DNA of 64,000 bases. Source: Coffea arabica (lineage: Eukaryota > Streptophyta > Magnoliopsida > Gentianales > Rubiaceae). Shown here in pieces: positions 59,847 to 64,000 of the stretch. Where the stretch lies: contig NC_092316.1 of NCBI RefSeq assembly GCF_036785885.1, positions 51,965,001 to 52,029,000 on the forward strand, read 5' to 3'. Position numbers and translations under genes: made by a program. How positions within the stretch are numbered: the stretch's first letter is position 1; every line of letters starts with the position of its first letter. The notes under the pieces were generated by a model that had not been told where the DNA came from, ran no database searches, and worked only from the letters and a program-made list of their open reading frames with translations.

Positions 59847-60859
59847 CCCTCAAAGGTGGCACCAGCCAAGCCTGCGCTGCCTGCAAGTATCAGAGGAGGA
59901 GGTGCACGGCTGACTGTCCACTCGCGCCATACTTCCCAGCTGATCAGCCTAAGATGTTCCAGAATGCTCACAAGCTTTTTGGCGTGAGCAACATCTTGAA
60001 GATTCTGAGACAGCTAGACCACCCCAGCCAGAAGTTGGTTGCCATGAAGTCCATCATCTATCAATCAAATATACGCGATAAGTATCCTGTCCACGGATGT
60101 TTAGGAATCATACAACAGTTGTGGTACCAAATTCAACTAGCCGAGGAGGAACTTCAAGCCATTCATGCACAATTGGCTCTCTATCGACAGCATCAGCAAC
60201 AGGAGGTGTCAACTGGATTGAGTGATTCTATATCGCAATTGCACTTAGGAATGGCGCCTCCAAGCAATGCCCTGTCGCATTTTCACCAGGATGCTCCCCA
60301 AAATTATGACAATACCGTATCCGCACTGCCCATTGGATCACACCCCACTTACTCCTCCAATAGTGCCAACGCTGCCAATTACAATGCAACTTACATGGAT
60401 TCCAAGGAAAACAATGCTGTAAACTCTTTATGGGTTCAACAGCCGCCCTACAACAATAGCAGTAGTGATATTAATAATAGCAATCCAATGGTTATGCAAT
60501 CTCAGTTGATAAACTCGCAGCCCTTAATAATCCAACAAGATTGTGGCACACAAGATTATGATGAAATGCACCCATTCTTTGATACAATTGATGATAGACA
60601 GTCTTATATTGCTTCAAAGGAAGCATATGAGTCGAGGTAAATAAACACACTGAATCGCTATGTCGTTTTATCAATCAATTTTGAGAGCATGATTCAGATT
60701 TTACAAGAAAGAACATTTCTATTTGGTCTCATCATGAGGTGTCTATGAATTTGCAGCTCTGAATCATCATTGAAGGACACAACACAATCTGTTGAGCATG
60801 TAGCTGAGAATGAGTTGAAGAGTGCTGCGGCGTGTTTCAGTCTTACCAGCATTAATTAG
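59843..60859 (+). CDS. LBD27: LOB-domain transcription factor, LBD27 / SIDECAR POLLEN-like
   Basis: Two exons, 59843-60636 and 60757-60859, give 298 residues. The LOB domain occupies about residues 8-115: C block CAACKYQRRRCTADC (C-X2-C-X6-C-X3-C at 11, 14, 21, 25), GAS block (FPADQPKMFQNAHKLFGVSN), the Pro-containing YPVHGCLGIIQQL and a coiled-coil-like LAEEELQAIHAQLALYRQH. The start MTLKGG and the GAS block agree with Arabidopsis LBD27 (SIDECAR POLLEN, At3g47870), which controls microspore division. The tail is Asn/Gln/Ser-rich. A two-codon upstream ORF overlaps the start. The exact subfamily is inferred from the N-terminus and the linkage with APC8 and DEL1. Confidence 0.9.
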
Positions 60860-63433
60860 TACCGCAGAACACCATGGAATGTGTGGAGTAACTGGTACCA
60901 GAGAGTAGACTTGTGACTATGGTGCCTGTATTCTGCACATGTTATTTCACATATTCACAGAGTACGTTTTGTTAAATTTGCAACATTTCTCTTTTACTTC
61001 AACTTCTTTCTTTTGAATACTTAATAGTTGTTTCAGTAGGAAATGATTTGGTCATTCATTCTGTAAACCTGCACTTTCAGAACAGAGGAGTATTTGTGTC
61101 CTCCCCTCAACTAGGAATGTGATCAACTCTCTGCAGATTAATTTGCAAATGATGAGCGAAGCCATTATTCATGACGATGTATATTTGAACTCTTGAGTGG
61201 ACAAAACCACCGTTCTAGTTTGAAACAACCACCCCAAATCCAAATGAATCACTTTAGTAGCTCTGATAAAGAGCTTCAATGTTTTAGTTCGTACACTATC
61301 TAGGTCTTTTCTGAATTGCAAGCGGATCTCTTTCTTTTCAACTCCTGATGGCCAAAGCAAACTTAAACACAAAAACAAACGGACGGAAAAAAGACAACAA
61401 AATACAGATTTGAGTTTCAGATAAAGGTATGAACCTTCTCAGAATCCAAAGTTTGTGAAAGCTAGGACATGTGATCACTGCTCTTTGTTAGTTTAGTGTT
61501 TCTTCAAGATTAATTACTGCTAAAAGCTTTCAGTTCCTATCATGAAGCCTGCACATAATAGCTGATATCGGGTAGAATGTCATCAAAATGTACTGTGAAA
61601 AATGTTGTCTAGAGCAGCAAAAACCTACCAACTACAGATAATTCTGTAATATGGCTATAGCTGACAAAGCTACTGAAAGTAACTGGACCAAAAATGTTGA
61701 AAATAACCTAAAATTCTAAGACTATTCAATTACAGTGTCAGCTAAGCCTTAATCTGAAGGGTCTTAATCCCCATAGAGGATCCAAGAATCTATAACTAAT
61801 CATTTTGAATTGAAAATAATCCAATTTATTAAACTTTAAGAGGTTTAGGTTGGATGATTAACCCTCTAAATTATCTTAGGAATAGAAGATTTAACTAAGA
61901 TAGATTGACGTAGTCAAAGAATACCAGTGACACAAATTAAGAATGGGTAAATAGGGAAGATCATAGTATGGTTTAAAGTATTACGGGGAACTTAAAATAC
62001 AAGAAGGTGATTATTACCTTGGGATTACTTTTGTGTAAGGTAGTTGCTATTCATTAAACCTGCATCTCACGCTTGAGGTCAGTCAAATGATGACCCTTAC
62101 CTAAATAAACGCTCAAAAAGCACTAGATTTTAACTTGCCCCAGCTACCAAGTCCTTGAAGGAGAGCAGCACTCACAAGTAGATTAATAGGTCGGTCATTT
62201 CTTCACTGTTCCAATTATTTCTTTCCTCTGTTTCTTTCTTCTAGAATTACATTTTAAATTGCTGAATATATCAGGTTCACCTACTGTTGTGAAGTAAAAT
62301 ATTTGAAGGTTTACTGATCCACTTAGCATCCTCCTGTTACACATACTTTGTTGGCTGTTTGATAATTTAAAAAGTACATAAAAATCCCTGCCAGTGATTA
62401 AAAGTGCAGCCAGCGAATGCATTTGATCTGAGTTTGCATTGCAAAAGAAAACCCGAAAAGAAGTTTCTCATGATAGTTCTTAGAAGTTATGAGCTTGGTG
62501 GATTAAAACTGTTTCCTTCTTTTACAATGTCATTTAATTTGTTTTCTAGAAGGGGAGGGGATTGGGGTAACAGAAGTGAGAAGAGAGTATGGACATGGTG
62601 AGAATCAAACTATTGTTCTGAGATGATGATACAAGACGGTTTTCTGAGTTAGTTACTTTTATGCTTTCTCTCAAGAATCTGAAGATTTACACTAGTAACA
62701 GCCAAATGACTTCAAATCAAGAAAACTAGACCATGGTGTAATGCAACTTTTATTACTTCCCGCAGCATAAAATGTCTTTTCTATTCTTTTATCTCTGATG
62801 TACTTCACTTTCTCCAGTCAATTCATAGACCAAAAATAAAACAAAAAATACTTGGAACAAAATAACTTCTCCATATTCAGATTCTACTACTAGCTATTTA
62901 ACTTTTACTTTTTGTGAAGATCATACTTGTTTAGTTCATCTCAAGTGATTAATACATTTCATTTTCCTACAAGTATTTCATTATTAAACTTTTCTATTTT
63001 GTTACTGATAAAATGTGTATAAACACATAAATATACATTAGATTAGCTTTGTCCCCAATGAAAAAATATCTTTGCTCCCCCTGCCCATGCTCATACTGTT
63101 TTTAGCAAAACATTCAGCTTAGAGCAGTAATGAGGTGTATGGGCAGAAAAGCATCACTAATGGAGTTGACGTCTTGCTATTGGTAGCTTCACAGAATAAG
63201 GAATTTCAAACTTAAAATATTACTTATTGTTTATGAAATGATGATGATGCAAAGTCTAGGACAGTATCAAATTTCTTTAGGAAAATGGGAAGACAGAGTA
63301 TGTGCCAATTCCTAGTTTCTTCAAGCTATTAAAATAATGCAAGGCAAGTACTAATTTCTTATCTGTATAAAACGGGCTAAATTGTATTACAGCTTTATCA
63401 GATCAGTTGTCACACACTCACTGTGTATTTGGC
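60860..63433. other. 2.6-kb spacer, no gene seen
   Basis: Includes the LBD 3' untranslated region and then non-coding sequence. I found no exon, RNA gene or bounded element. Confidence 0.5.
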
Positions 63434-63702
63434 TTATAGGAGCCTGGTATTGTATGAACCACAATGAGGGCACTTGTGATACAGCCAGTGGAAGGAAGCA
63501 TTTCCTTTCCTTTCACAGTCATTGCATAGAATAACCTGTGAATCATAACAAATTTCAATATCAGGACTTACTAACGTGGCAACGTTTGGATGATAAACTA
63601 GCATCTTGAATAAGATAATAGATGATCAACCTGAATTCGACTTGAATACTCCTGCGGAACTTTCTCTTCAGCTAATAGTGCGTCTAACATTCCAAAATAC
63701 AC
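63434..63702 (-). CDS. C-terminal exons of a BRUTUS-LIKE CHY/RING zinc-finger E3 ligase (partial)
   Basis: Two minus-strand exons, 63702-63631 (VYFGMLDALLAEEKVPQEYS) and 63535-63434 (VILCNDCERKGNASFHWLYH, KCPHCGSYNTRLL-stop), join in frame through GT-AG borders. The pair is the C-terminal zinc ribbon of plant CHY/CTCHY/RING proteins; the LLAEEK and HKCPHCGSYNTRLL forms fit the BRUTUS/BTSL branch, hemerythrin-containing ubiquitin ligases that act in iron sensing. The RING domain should be encoded by the next exon, but I see no match in 63703-64000, so it and the rest lie to the right of the window. In Arabidopsis BTSL1 (At1g74770 as I recall) is loosely linked to OTP43 (At1g74900), which agrees. 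Confidence 0.85.
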
Positions 63703-64000
63703 CTGAATGCAAACAAATAAACGTTGTTTCCTGATTCTTCACTTGTAATTCATTTAAATAAAAGTCATAGGTTGATCATTCTGGTGCTTAAGGCTGGCAT
63801 ACAAGGGCTGTGATACCTGACAGTCAATCACTTCCAAATTATTAACTAACAGTGACCTAAAGATGCATAAGAGAAGAGACACTCGGAAGGTAAAATATTC
63901 ACCTAATGTAGATTGGAGATCGAACAAGCAGATTGGTAAGTGTTCCAAAGCGTAGGAAAATACTGATGCTCTACCACAAGGTATTGTATATTGGTCAACA
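63703..64000 (-). other. Intron of the BRUTUS-LIKE gene, running to the window edge
   Basis: Upstream of the acceptor at 63703 on the minus strand no coding sequence for the expected RING segment (CxxC … CPIC) is seen to the end of the window. Confidence 0.55.

Noticed and set aside
63703..64000. RING exon of the BRUTUS-LIKE gene within the window
   Set aside because: No CPIC-type or Cys/His-rich coding sequence is found on the minus strand; it must lie beyond 64000.

Overview
The window is nuclear DNA of a flowering plant, most likely a eudicot. It is AT-rich, its genes carry GT-AG introns, and it holds plant-specific families (LBD, TPD1-like, S-protein homolog, P-class PPR, atypical E2F/DEL) together with Ty1/copia, LINE, hAT, Mutator-like, Stowaway-like and SINE elements. 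I cannot name the species.

Left part (1-16578). The first ~512 bases repeat the sequence at 16063-16578, so the 3' flank of a ubiquitin-hydrolase-related gene occurs twice about 16 kb apart. Between the copies lie: a small hAT-type MITE (1260-1843); a 4.1-kb hAT-type element (2117-6246, perfect 8-bp target duplication) with a second hAT-type element nested in it (2202-4081, perfect 8-bp duplication) and pieces of host genes inside (a CC-type glutaredoxin start, probably an LRR-kinase exon); an apparently intact four-exon gene for a mediator-associated/RPA34-like nuclear protein (6303-8159); and a broken copy of the ubiquitin-hydrolase-related gene (9023-15727) that lacks its 5' half and its catalytic-cysteine exon and carries a nonsense codon.

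Middle part (16579-38400) is gene-poor. It contains foldback MITEs, a 1-kb direct repeat (19248-20276 and 22732-23760), and a long array of diverged ~0.4-kb repeats of unknown origin (about 24070-36780). A nearly intact Ty1/copia retrotransposon (28272-33086) and a 5'-truncated LINE (about 34029-35790) interrupt the array.

Right part (38400-64000) is gene-rich: a TPD1-like secreted protein (minus), an S-protein homolog (plus), a DEL/E2FE-type atypical E2F repressor (minus, 11 exons), an OTP43-like mitochondrial PPR protein (minus) divergent from APC8/CDC23 (plus), an LBD27/SIDECAR POLLEN-like LOB-domain factor (plus), and the last two exons of a BRUTUS-LIKE CHY/RING zinc-finger protein (minus, running off the window). 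From memory of Arabidopsis locus names, APC8 (At3g48150) and DEL1 (At3g48160) are neighbours there too, with LBD27 (At3g47870) and the hydrolase-related gene (At3g47890) nearby. The linkage of APC8 to a DEL-type repressor is functionally suggestive, because DEL1 represses an activator of the APC/C. Several genes here (TPD1-like, S-protein homolog, LBD27-like, APC8) belong to families with roles in anther, pollen or other reproductive tissue; whether that clustering means anything is inference.
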